From Panacagrimonas sp052387335 (lineage in GTDB: Bacteria; Pseudomonadota; Gammaproteobacteria; Nevskiales; Nevskiaceae), in assembly GCA_052387335.1 (NCBI GenBank), contig JBQTJH010000138.1:1-11670 (forward strand): a stretch of 11,670 nucleotides of DNA, read 5' to 3'. How positions within the stretch are numbered: the first letter of the stretch is position 1; every line of letters starts with the position of its first letter. The notes below the pieces were generated by a model that was not told where the DNA came from, did not search any database, and worked only from the letters and a program-made list of their open reading frames with translations. Positions 1 to 6,603 of this stretch are shown here, piece after piece. Both the position numbers and the translations under genes were made by a program.

Positions 1-536
1 TTGAAGTCGTCCAGGAACTGCGGCGTGGTACCGAACAGCGCCGGACGACCCGGCACTTCCTTGTAACCCAGCTCGCGAATCCAGCCGCGCTCCAGCAGGG
101 TACGCAGGATGTTGGTGGATACGGCGACACCGCGAATGTCTTCGATCTCACCACGCGTGATCGGCTGGCGATACACCACCAGCGCAAGGGTCTCGAGCAG
201 CGCGCGCGAATACCGCGGCGGTTTTTCCTGCCACAGGCGGCCGACCCAATCGGCGTAGTCCCGCTTGACCTGGATGCGGAAGCCGCTGCCCACTTCCTTG
301 AGTTCGGTAGCACCGACCACGACACGCTCACCGAGCTGGTCCAGCGCTGCACGCAGATCCTTCTTGGTCACGCCCAGCTCGGCGCCGAGCAATCGATACA
401 GCTGCTCGATAGATAGAGGCTGGTCCGAAGCCAGCAACAGCGCTTCCAGAATATGTTCCAGCCGCGTCAGCGCCGCCGGATCGGTCGCGGTTTCAGAAAC
501 GGGCAGCTCGGTCTGATCGGGTGCGGTGTCGTTCAT
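1..536 (-). CDS. scpB: Segregation and condensation protein B (ScpB), 3' end cut off by the window
   Basis: ScpB is the winged-helix accessory subunit of the SMC-ScpA-ScpB condensin that compacts and segregates the chromosome. The visible part is 178 codons from the ATG at 536-534 and runs off the left edge in frame. After a variable, acidic 22-residue N-terminus come the first winged-helix domain (about residues 25-100, with LEALLLASDQPLSIEQL-like text) and the second (about 105-175). The second contains LETLALVVYRQPITRGEIE and the family signature GRPALFGTT at 163-171, close to the usual C-terminal core. Only the variable tail should be missing. It lies 88 bases after the scpA stop in the same direction, the normal scpA-scpB order, but the gap is filled by a palindromic repeat pair. 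The ribosome site is weak (AGG about 11 bases before ATG). Identification is secure from the conserved core. Confidence 0.95.
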   Translation of the reverse strand, partial: MNDTAPDQTELPVSETATDPAALTRLEHILEALLLASDQPLSIEQLYRLLGAELGVTKKDLRAALDQLGERVVVGATELKEVGSGFRIQVKRDYADWVGRLWQEKPPRYSRALLETLALVVYRQPITRGEIEDIRGVAVSTNILRTLLERGWIRELGYKEVPGRPALFGTTPQFLDDF

Positions 537-558
537 GATTTCAAGCCTGAATGCCTAT

Positions 559-666
559 CCCCTCCCCCTACGACAGCGGGGGGGAGGTTGGGAGGGGGGC
601 GGTCGGACAGAGAGCCCAGGCTCGTCATGCCCCCACCCCAGCCTCCCCCGCATGCGGGGGAGGGAG
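559..666. repeat. Inverted pair of GC-rich palindromic (REP/BIME-like) repeats
   Basis: Two related copies face each other. Copy A (559-599, plus) has an 8-bp stem, CCTCCCCC at 561-568 with GGGGGAGG at 580-587, then a TTGGGAGGGGGG tail. Copy B (629-666, minus) contains a perfect 22-bp palindrome at 642-663 and, read on the minus strand, the same kind of tail (CTGGGGTGGGGG, 641 back to 630). Stem-plus-tail units in inverted pairs are the layout of bacterial REP/BIME elements. Copy B lies inside the scpA reading frame and encodes its last residues; copy A lies in the scpA-scpB gap. In RNA either copy, or A paired with B, would form a strong structure between the two cistrons. Neither has a downstream T-run, so a simple intrinsic terminator is unlikely. 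I did not find a third copy in the window. Confidence 0.8.
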
Positions 667-1533
667 TTTTTCGATTGCGGTTTCCTCTTCGACCTCAACG
701 TATTCGTGAGGCCGCGGCGAGTCGATCATCAATTCCGCGAACGGGGATTCCTGTACCAGATCGATCATCGACAGCTTGACCATCTCCAGAATCGCCAACA
801 GACAGACGACGACACCCGCGCGGCCCTCGTCGGGATCGCACAAATCCTCGAAGCGCTGCGCGCCGGCGCTTTGCACCCGCTCCAGGATGTGCGCCATGCG
901 CTCGCGCACGGTCAGCGGTTCGCGCGTGATCTGGTGACGGGTGAACAGTTCCGCGCGCATCAGCACATCACGGAAGGCCAGCATCAACTCACGCAGGCCA
1001 GGCTGCGGCAGCGGCGCGTCCACCGGAATCACCTCGGGCCGCGCCGAGGCCTGATGCAGCTCGCGGCCCATGCGCGGCAGCGCTTCCAGGTTTTCTGCCG
1101 CCGTCTTGAAGCGCTCGTATTCCTGCAGGCGGCGCACCAGTTCCATGCGCGGATCGCCCTGCTCTTCTTCCTCGCTCAGCTGGCGCGGCAGCAGGATGCG
1201 CGACTTGATCTCTGCCAGCAGCGCCGCCATCACCAGATATTCCGCCGCCAGCTCCAGCCGCATCTCGGCCATCAGACCGATGTACTGCATGTACTGCTGC
1301 GTGATCTTGAGCACCGGAATATCGAGCACATTCAGGTTCTGCCGACGGATCAAGTACAGCAGCAGATCGAGCGGGCCTTCAAAGGCCTCAAGAAATACCT
1401 CCAGCGCATCCGGCGGGATGTAGAGATCTTCCGGCAGCTTGTCCAGGGGCTGTCCGTTGACCTTGACCAGGCGCTCGGACTCCACCGGCGCAGCGGCGTC
1501 TTCCACCTCGATGATGGCGTCCAGCTCGCTCAT
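625..1533 (-). CDS. scpA: Segregation and condensation protein A (ScpA, kleisin)
   Basis: This is the kleisin subunit that bridges the SMC heads and binds ScpB in bacterial condensin. It has 302 residues. The N-terminal kleisin signature FEGPLDLLLYLIRRQNLNV lies at 51-69, followed by the helical segment LAAEYLVMAALLAEIKSR (95-112). The acidic linker EEEEQGD is at 121-127. The C-terminal winged helix (about 205-270) carries PLTVRERMAHILE and FAELM. A roughly 40-residue N-terminal extension precedes the core. The start ATG is supported by GGAG six bases upstream, and it overlaps the stop of the preceding GNAT gene as ATGA, suggesting translational coupling. The C-terminus is odd: the last 13 residues (LPPPHAGEAGVGA) are encoded by a palindromic repeat copy, so the original stop was probably replaced. 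The core is intact and should function; the tail is probably unstructured. Confidence 0.96.
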   Translation of the reverse strand: MSELDAIIEVEDAAAPVESERLVKVNGQPLDKLPEDLYIPPDALEVFLEAFEGPLDLLLYLIRRQNLNVLDIPVLKITQQYMQYIGLMAEMRLELAAEYLVMAALLAEIKSRILLPRQLSEEEEQGDPRMELVRRLQEYERFKTAAENLEALPRMGRELHQASARPEVIPVDAPLPQPGLRELMLAFRDVLMRAELFTRHQITREPLTVRERMAHILERVQSAGAQRFEDLCDPDEGRAGVVVCLLAILEMVKLSMIDLVQESPFAELMIDSPRPHEYVEVEEETAIEKLPPPHAGEAGVGA

Positions 1534-1867
1534 GCCGCGCTCCGCGTCACCACGTCCAGACTCGCGTCGTGGTCGCGCGCCATCTGCACCAGTTGTCGCT
1601 CCATCTCGCTCGACAGGCCGCGCCCTTCGTATTCGGCAAAGGTCTGATGGACGATCTCCACGCGACCGTCCTGGGGTGGTGACAGGAACGCGCAGGCCCC
1701 TACGACATCGCCGTCCCAGTCCACCAGATACCCGATCCAGGGTGGATGAAAGCCGATCTCCGAATACAGATGCGCGGTGCCTTCCATGGCGTCGCGCGCA
1801 GCGGGCGTCAGGGTGCCCGGGCAGCGTGCCGGGCTACCGTCTTCACCGATCGGGATCAGGCGTAGCT

Positions 1868-1871
<4 letters not shown>
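1530..1871 (-). CDS. Short GNAT-family acetyltransferase-like protein, apparently C-terminally truncated
   Basis: A 113-residue protein with a GNAT-like layout. WIGYLVDWDGDVVGACAFLSP (45-65) resembles the central beta strands. VEIVHQTFAEYEGRGLSSEM (71-90) is the strand leading into the acetyl-CoA pyrophosphate-binding turn (E82-G-R-G85), followed by a helix. The chain then stops at DVVTRSAA, where full-length GNATs normally continue through another strand, a helix often carrying an Asn/Ser-rich motif, and two further strands. About 30-40 residues seem missing. The ATG overlaps the trpS stop (ATGA) and its TGA overlaps the scpA ATG, so it is tightly embedded and probably co-translated. The substrate is unknown. 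It could be a minimal functional variant or a deletion product kept because translation through it feeds scpA. The family call is fair; activity is uncertain. Confidence 0.7.
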
Positions 1872-2872
<1,001 letters not shown>

Positions 2873-2896
2873 GCGGCGAGATTCCAGAATCTTTTT

Positions 2897-3568
2897 TTAG
2901 ATGAGCCCGAAGGCGCGATACAGCAGGGTCTGCACGAATACGAACGGCGCCTGCAGGATCTTGCCCAACAGCCCGGTGGCAAGCAGCGCAATCAGGATGA
3001 CCAGCCCCCAACGCTCCAGGCTCGCCAGCGGCCGCGCCAAGCTGTCGGGCAGCAGTCCGACCGCGATACGTCCGCCGTCCAGAGGCGGCAGCGGCAGCAG
3101 GTTGAGCACCATCAAAATCAGGTTGATGGTGACGCCGGCCACACACATGTCACGCAACAAAGTCCAGCCACCCGGCGCGGCGCCCATGGCGAAATACAGC
3201 CACAGCACGCTGACCCAGGCGATGGCCATGATCAGATTCGACGCCGGTCCAGCGCCGGCCACGATGGCCATGTCGCGTCGCGGCGACCGCAAACGGCCGA
3301 AATTCACCGGCACCGGCTTGGCCCAGCCAAACAGGAATCCGCCGAGCATCAGCAGCACACCGGGCACGATCACCGTGCCGACCGGATCGACATGGCGCAG
3401 CGGATTCAGGCTCAGTCGTCCGGCCCGCGCCGCCGTGTCATCACCGAAATAGCGCGCGACATAGCCGTGCGCGGCCTCATGCACGGTGATGGCGAACAGG
3501 ACGGGGATGGCCCAGACGGCAATCTTCTGGGCGAGGTCGGCGAAGGCGATGTCAGCAAAATCAGGCAT
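2897..3568 (-). CDS. M50 family (site-2-type) membrane zinc metalloprotease
   Basis: A 223-residue polytopic inner-membrane protein. The zinc-binding HExxH motif is HEAAH at 30-34 (TVHEAAHGYVARYFGD), inside the first hydrophobic segment. The second metal-ligand motif, N-x-x-P-x-x-x-L-D-G-G, is NLLPLPPLDGGR at 156-167, with D164 as the probable third zinc ligand. Further signatures are RLSLNPLRHVDPVGT (51-65) and AGAGPASNLIMA (104-115). There is no PDZ or CBS domain, so this is the compact M50 type common in many bacteria, not RseP. The substrate is unknown. It sits between the Cys/DRR membrane protein gene and trpS, a placement I recall for this subfamily near scpA/scpB in gammaproteobacteria. 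The start is the first ATG giving the usual short N-terminus; upstream sequence lacks a clear Shine-Dalgarno. Family call is firm, cellular role open. Confidence 0.93.
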   Translation of the reverse strand: MPDFADIAFADLAQKIAVWAIPVLFAITVHEAAHGYVARYFGDDTAARAGRLSLNPLRHVDPVGTVIVPGVLLMLGGFLFGWAKPVPVNFGRLRSPRRDMAIVAGAGPASNLIMAIAWVSVLWLYFAMGAAPGGWTLLRDMCVAGVTINLILMVLNLLPLPPLDGGRIAVGLLPDSLARPLASLERWGLVILIALLATGLLGKILQAPFVFVQTLLYRAFGLI

Positions 3569-3590
3569 CCGGCATTATCGCATTAGCTCG

Positions 3591-3635
3591 GGGCCACGAA
3601 GCTCAGGACCACGAAGCTCAGGACCACGAAGCTTA
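3591..3635. repeat. 15-bp tandem repeat, three units
   Basis: Units are 3591-3605, 3606-3620 and 3621-3635. The plus-strand consensus is GGACCACGAAGCTCA. Unit one differs by G for A at its third base and unit three by T for C near the end. Read on the minus strand, each unit begins with a stop codon (TAA, TGA, TGA) in the frame of the Cys/DRR gene, whose own TAA is the first of them. The repeat therefore places two back-up stops after the gene. It fills most of the 64-base gap before the M50 protease gene and pushes any shared ribosome signal downstream. Copy number may vary between strains. Confidence 0.85.
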
Positions 3636-4073
3636 GGATCGATCCTTCCAGGCGTCGCCGCTGTCCTTGCGCCGGTCGTGGCGGGAACGACGATCCGTAT
3701 TCTCCTGAAAACGGATGTCTTCGCGCCGATCCGGATGGACCCGGCGATGGGTCATGCGCCGGTCCAGCACACGCATCCACTGGCATTTGCAGCTGTCCGG
3801 ATGGTCGCAGCCGGACAAGGGTAGAACCGGTGCATGCGCGTCCGGATACCAGGCTGATTCAATGCGGCGCGCCGCGGCACAGCAGCTGGGCTGCAGCTTG
3901 ATCATGTGGCCCGGTTTGCGCGGCATGGCCGCCGCCGCGGCCATGCCCTGCGGCTGCGCGGATCGGCCGGCCACCGGCGGATTGAGCGGCGTCTGCGCAT
4001 GTTGGCGCCACCACCACAGGCCCGCGCCGAACACGACCACCAGCAGCAGGGCGATCAGCAGCGCCAAGTCCAT
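3633..4073 (-). CDS. Unnamed small membrane-anchored protein with Cys cluster and repeated DRR motifs
   Basis: A 146-residue protein I cannot name. Residues 1-20 (MDLALLIALLLVVVFGAGLW) form one transmembrane or signal-anchor helix, followed by WWR, which suggests the N-terminus outside and the rest in the cytoplasm (positive-inside). A Pro/Ala-rich linker spans about 28-60. The C-terminal part has five cysteines: CC at 64-65, C89 in LPLSGCD, and C95-K-C97. Four DRR triplets follow, at 104-106, 115-117, 127-129 and 133-135, making the tail strongly basic and hydrophilic. The Cys arrangement could bind zinc or a cluster; the DRR region might bind nucleic acid or anionic lipid, but both are guesses. 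I recall proteobacterial hypotheticals with LPLxGCxxxxCxC followed by DRR blocks. It lies six bases after yciO, so it is co-expressed with it. The stop falls within a 15-bp tandem repeat. Confidence 0.75.
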   Translation of the reverse strand: MDLALLIALLLVVVFGAGLWWWRQHAQTPLNPPVAGRSAQPQGMAAAAAMPRKPGHMIKLQPSCCAAARRIESAWYPDAHAPVLPLSGCDHPDSCKCQWMRVLDRRMTHRRVHPDRREDIRFQENTDRRSRHDRRKDSGDAWKDRS

Positions 4074-4079
4074 GCGGCC

Positions 4080-4709
4080 TTAACCACCAAGCCCAAGACT
4101 ATCCACGCTGCCCTTGCCGCGGCGTACCAGTTCCGGCGTCTCGCCGCTCAGATCGACGATGGTGGTGGGTTCCAGCCCGCAATGGCCACCATCGATCACC
4201 ACATCGACCGCGGCGTCCAGCGCCTCGCGCCAGTCCTGCGGATCGGCCACCGGATCGGACTCACCCGGAAAGATCAGGGTGCAACTGATCATGGGCTCGC
4301 CCAGGGTCTCGAGCAGCGCCTGCACCAGCACGTTCTCCGGCACGCGTATGCCGATGGTCTTGCGTTTTTCGTGCGCCACGCGCCGCGGCAACTCCTTGGT
4401 GGCGCCAAGGATGAAGGTGTACGGACCCGGCGTGTGCTGCTTGAGCAGGCGGAACTGCCAATTGTCGACCTTGGCGTAGGTTGCAATCTCCGACAGGTCA
4501 CGACACACCAGAGTGAACTGGTGATGACGGTCAAACTGGCGAATCTTGCGCAGACGCTCGGAGGCGTCCTTGTCATCCAGCTGGCAGCCAAGCGCGTAAC
4601 ACGAGTCGGTTGGGTAGGCGATCACCGCGCCCTGACGCATGCGGACCGCAATCTGCGCCAGGGTGCGCTTCTGCGGATTGACGGGATGAAGTTCGAACCA
4701 GTCGGCCAC
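4080..4709 (-). CDS. yciO: YciO, YrdC/Sua5-domain protein
   Basis: YciO belongs to the YrdC/Sua5 nucleotide-binding fold used for threonylcarbamoyl-AMP synthesis in tRNA t6A formation, but YciO itself is a paralogue of uncertain physiological role. From the GTG at 4709 it has 209 residues, near the E. coli length of about 206. The N-terminus MADWFELHPVNPQKR aligns with the known YciO start, which is why I prefer GTG over a TTG at 4784 that would add 25 residues without resemblance. Recognisable motifs are GAVIAYPTDSCYALGC, KIRQFDRHHQFTLVCRDLSE, TPGPYTFILGATKELPRR, EKRKTIGIRVPEN and EPTTIVDLSGETPELVRRG. No Shine-Dalgarno is visible before the GTG. It heads the leftward cluster and diverges from yciB. 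The PHP-domain nuclease gene often found upstream of yciO is absent. Confidence 0.92.
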   Translation of the reverse strand: MADWFELHPVNPQKRTLAQIAVRMRQGAVIAYPTDSCYALGCQLDDKDASERLRKIRQFDRHHQFTLVCRDLSEIATYAKVDNWQFRLLKQHTPGPYTFILGATKELPRRVAHEKRKTIGIRVPENVLVQALLETLGEPMISCTLIFPGESDPVADPQDWREALDAAVDVVIDGGHCGLEPTTIVDLSGETPELVRRGKGSVDSLGLGG

Positions 4710-4744
4710 GGCTACGGAATGATGTCGAGAATGTTGTGGCTGGG

Positions 4745-4762
4745 CTCGCCAGACGTGGCGAG
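4745..4762. promoter_or_regulatory. Perfect 7-bp inverted repeat in the divergent yciO/yciB gap (possible operator)
   Basis: CTCGCCA (4745-4751) and TGGCGAG (4756-4762) are exact inverted copies separated by GACG. The element sits just upstream of the yciB TATAAT box, overlapping where a -35 element would lie, and 36 bases upstream of the yciO GTG. That position suits an operator controlling one or both directions. As RNA in the yciO leader it would also form a hairpin. No T-run follows, so it is not an intrinsic terminator. The binding protein is unknown. Confidence 0.45.
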
Positions 4763-4771
4763 ACGGCCGCC

Positions 4772-4777
4772 TATAAT
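4772..4777 (+). promoter_or_regulatory. Consensus -10 box for yciB, probably leaderless
   Basis: TATAAT is an exact sigma70 -10 hexamer in otherwise GC-rich DNA. It ends six bases before the yciB ATG at 4784, so initiation at the usual distance would fall on or next to the A of the start codon, and no Shine-Dalgarno can fit between. A recognisable -35 is missing at 16-18 bases upstream; the inverted repeat at 4745-4762 occupies that place. The -10 call is good; the leaderless transcript is inference. Confidence 0.6.
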
Positions 4778-4783
4778 GCCCCA

Positions 4784-5335
4784 ATGAAATCCATCATCGA
4801 TCTTCTGCCCGCCCTGCTGTTCCTCGCTGCGCTGTTTCTGGGCGATATCTACAAGGCCACTGCCGCGCTCATGGTGTCGCTGGTGCTGCTGGCCGCCTGG
4901 CATTGGTGGCGCGACGGCAAGCCACACAAGCTGCACACCTTCAGCGCCGTGGTGGTGGTGGTGCTGGGCGGTCTGACCTTGCTGATCCGCGACGCCAGCT
5001 TCGTCAAATACAAGACCACGGTGGTCAACGGCATCATCGCCATCGTGTTCCTGGGCTCGCACTTCATCGGCGACAAAGTGCTGCTGCAACGCATTCCGCA
5101 ACAGGTGATCCAGATGCCGGACCGCATCTGGCGGCGGGTGAACCTGGCCTGGGCGCTGTTCTTCTCCAGCATCGCCCTGCTCAATCTCTGGGTCATGCAC
5201 CAGTTCGACGACAAGACCTGGGGCCTGTTCAAGACCGTTGGCGTGAGCGGCCTGATGTTCGTGTTCATGCTTGCGCACATTCCGTTCCTGTCGCGCTATC
5301 TGCCGCAGGAAGAAGCTTCATCCAAGACCGGGTAA
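4784..5335 (+). CDS. yciB: Inner membrane-spanning protein YciB (IspZ / intracellular septation protein A)
   Basis: YciB is a polytopic inner-membrane protein linked in E. coli to cell envelope synthesis and division through interactions with elongation and division proteins; Shigella IspA mutants show septation defects. The 183 residues fit the family (about 180). The start MKSIIDLLPALLFLAALF matches the known N-terminus, so the in-frame ATG-like start 48 bases upstream is rejected. About five hydrophobic helices are visible: near 4-20, 24-41, 53-67, 79-95 and 122-142, with a last one near 155-172. Family signatures are IYKATAAL, VLGGLTLLIRDASFVKYKTTVV, NLAWALFFSSIALLNLWV and YLPQEE at the C-terminus. 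A TATAAT box lies just before the ATG with no ribosome site, suggesting a leaderless message. The chlorite dismutase homologue follows after 20 bases. Confidence 0.94.
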   Translation: MKSIIDLLPALLFLAALFLGDIYKATAALMVSLVLLAAWHWWRDGKPHKLHTFSAVVVVVLGGLTLLIRDASFVKYKTTVVNGIIAIVFLGSHFIGDKVLLQRIPQQVIQMPDRIWRRVNLAWALFFSSIALLNLWVMHQFDDKTWGLFKTVGVSGLMFVFMLAHIPFLSRYLPQEEASSKTG

Positions 5336-5355
5336 CGCTTTAGACGGGGTCGCGC

Positions 5356-5907
5356 ATGAGTAACCATTTCTCGTTCGTTGGCGGTACTGAAGGGCCGTGG
5401 CGTGTCACCAGTTGCGACGTGATCTGCGGCGCGCCCCTGGAAACGGTGCCCCGGCTTCAAGTGCTCAACCAGCCCGCTGCTGCGATCACCGTCGATAGCA
5501 CTTGGGTGCTGCAGGGATTTACCAGCAATGTCCGCTACGCGGAGCGGCACGAGATCAGCCAGTTGCGCGCAAAGCAAGAGGGACTGAACCGTTCAACGTC
5601 CTTGTGCGCTGCCCTGATTCCCATCAAGAAGAACGCCGAGTGGTGGACGCTTTCACAAGACGAGCGGCGGGCGATTTTTGAGGCCCAGTCCCAACACACC
5701 GCCATTGGTTTGGCCTATCTGCCGGAAATAGCCCGGCAGCTTCATCATTCTCGCGATCTCGGTGAGCCGTTCGACTTCCTGACTTGGTTCGAGTTTGCGC
5801 CGGAGCACCGTGGTGCATTCGACCAACTCCTCGCGCGACTCCGGGCATCGACGGAGTGGACCTATGTCGAGCGCGAAATCGACATACGGCTGACCAAGCA
5901 TTCCTAA
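5356..5907 (+). CDS. cld: Chlorite dismutase-family haem protein, short dimeric (clade 2) type
   Basis: Chlorite dismutase is a haem b enzyme that converts chlorite to chloride and O2. This 183-residue protein has the length of the short dimeric clade (as in Nitrobacter and Cyanothece) rather than the roughly 240-280-residue pentameric type. The single-domain alpha+beta barrel reads SFVGGTEGPWRV, WVLQGFTSNVRY, ALIPIKKNAEWWTLSQDERR, then FDFLTWFEFAPEH and WTYVEREIDIRL. The proximal haem ligand is H114, the distal arginine needed for chlorite turnover is R127, E167 is placed to bond the proximal His, and W96-W97 are present; I recall these same numbers for Cyanothece Cld. No signal peptide is seen, so it is cytoplasmic. 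The ribosome site is weak. Codons such as ATA (twice), CAA, TCA and TTG are more frequent than in neighbours, hinting at transfer. No perchlorate or chlorate reductase gene is nearby, so the natural substrate may differ. Confidence 0.9.
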   Translation: MSNHFSFVGGTEGPWRVTSCDVICGAPLETVPRLQVLNQPAAAITVDSTWVLQGFTSNVRYAERHEISQLRAKQEGLNRSTSLCAALIPIKKNAEWWTLSQDERRAIFEAQSQHTAIGLAYLPEIARQLHHSRDLGEPFDFLTWFEFAPEHRGAFDQLLARLRASTEWTYVEREIDIRLTKHS

Positions 5908-5927
5908 AAAATACTCCCAAGGCACCT

Positions 5928-6224
5928 ATGCTCTACATGATCTTCGGGCAGGACGCGCCCAACGCCGCTGCCGCACGCGCGGCGCAACGCCCGGCGCATC
6001 TGGAACGTCTCAAGGCCCTGCACGCGCAGGGACGCATCGTGCTGGTCGGGCCCCTGCCCGCCATCGACGCGCCGTCGCTGGAAGCCGGCGTCACCGGCAG
6101 CCTGATCGTGGCCGAGTTCGAAACTCTGGACGCAGCCCGTGCCTGGGTCGAGGCCGATCCGTACAACGAGGCCGGCGTCTACGCCTCGGTCGAAGTCCGG
6201 CCGTTCTATCCGGTCAAGATGTAA
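5928..6224 (+). CDS. yciI: YciI-like protein (dimeric alpha+beta barrel)
   Basis: A 98-residue cytosolic protein of the YciI family, a small ferredoxin-like dimer. Signature text is MLYMIFGQDAPNA at the start, RPAHLERLKALHAQGRIVLVGPLPA (21-45, containing the conserved H24 of the putative active site), GSLIVAEFETLDAARAWVEADPY and GVYASVEVRPFYPV at the end. Length matches E. coli YciI (about 98). The family's general role is unsettled; a relative, TftG, removes HCl from a chlorinated hydroxyhydroquinone, so dehalogenation-type chemistry is possible but not shown here. AAGG lies five bases before the ATG. The TAA overlaps the bolA ATG (TAATG), implying coupled translation. It follows the chlorite dismutase gene by 20 bases; both belong to the same fold superfamily. 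Confidence 0.93.
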   Translation: MLYMIFGQDAPNAAAARAAQRPAHLERLKALHAQGRIVLVGPLPAIDAPSLEAGVTGSLIVAEFETLDAARAWVEADPYNEAGVYASVEVRPFYPVKM

Positions 6225-6481
6225 TGCGACTCGAGCGGATTCGCCAGACCCTGCTGGCCGCCTTCCCCGACGCACACATCGAGCTGGAAGACGAATCGCA
6301 TCTGCATGCGGGTCATGCCGGTGCGCGCAGTGGTCGCGGCCACTATCGCTTGACCATCGCCTCGGCCGCATTTGCCGGCATGGCCCCGGTGGCCAGACAT
6401 CGCGCGGTATACGGGGCGCTGGGCGATCTGATGCAGACCGATATCCACGCGCTATCGATCGACGCACGCGAACCCGCGTAA
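6224..6481 (+). CDS. bolA: BolA-family protein
   Basis: BolA proteins are small KH-like proteins that pair with monothiol glutaredoxins in iron-sulfur trafficking and, in E. coli, influence transcription and cell shape under stress. The 85 residues cover the whole domain: DESHLHAGHAGARSGRGHY (23-41), IASAAFAGMAPVARHRAVY (45-63) and LMQTDIHALSID (69-80), with the invariant His of the DIHALS segment (H75) that ligates the shared cluster in BolA-glutaredoxin pairs. The ATG shares one base with the yciI stop. The fit is to the general BolA group; I cannot separate BolA1 from IbaG-type by eye with certainty, though the HAGH loop and DIHALSI end favour BolA proper. No glutaredoxin gene is in the window. 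No terminator is evident before the following ParA gene. Confidence 0.93.
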   Translation: MRLERIRQTLLAAFPDAHIELEDESHLHAGHAGARSGRGHYRLTIASAAFAGMAPVARHRAVYGALGDLMQTDIHALSIDAREPA

Positions 6482-6603
6482 CCGGTTCGACGCCGCCTTC
6501 CCGGGAGCGCGCCGCACTGACGCCGGCCGGCTCCATATCGCCGTTCACGATGATCCGCTAGCATCGCGCGCTTCCATTTCCAGCGAAGTCTTTGGAGCTG
6601 CAC

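Noticed and set aside
526..1647. Plus-strand open frame of 373 codons opposite scpA
   Set aside because: It runs through the palindromic repeats and antisense to conserved scpA; Gln/His/Arg-rich shadow.
3574..3579. GATAAT on the minus strand as an internal promoter for the M50 gene
   Set aside because: No -35 at a usable distance, and the upstream positions are the tandem repeat.
4710..4784. yciO start at TTG 4784
   Set aside because: The extra 25 residues resemble nothing in the family, and the start would overlap the yciB start and promoter.
4949..4963. Five GTG triplets in a row in yciB as a possible phase-variable repeat
   Set aside because: Short, in-frame, and encodes a valine run in a membrane helix; slippage would not shift the frame.
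6522..6531. GCCGGCCGGC palindrome between bolA and parA as terminator or operator
   Set aside because: Only 10 bases, no loop and no T-run; such palindromes are common by chance at this GC content.
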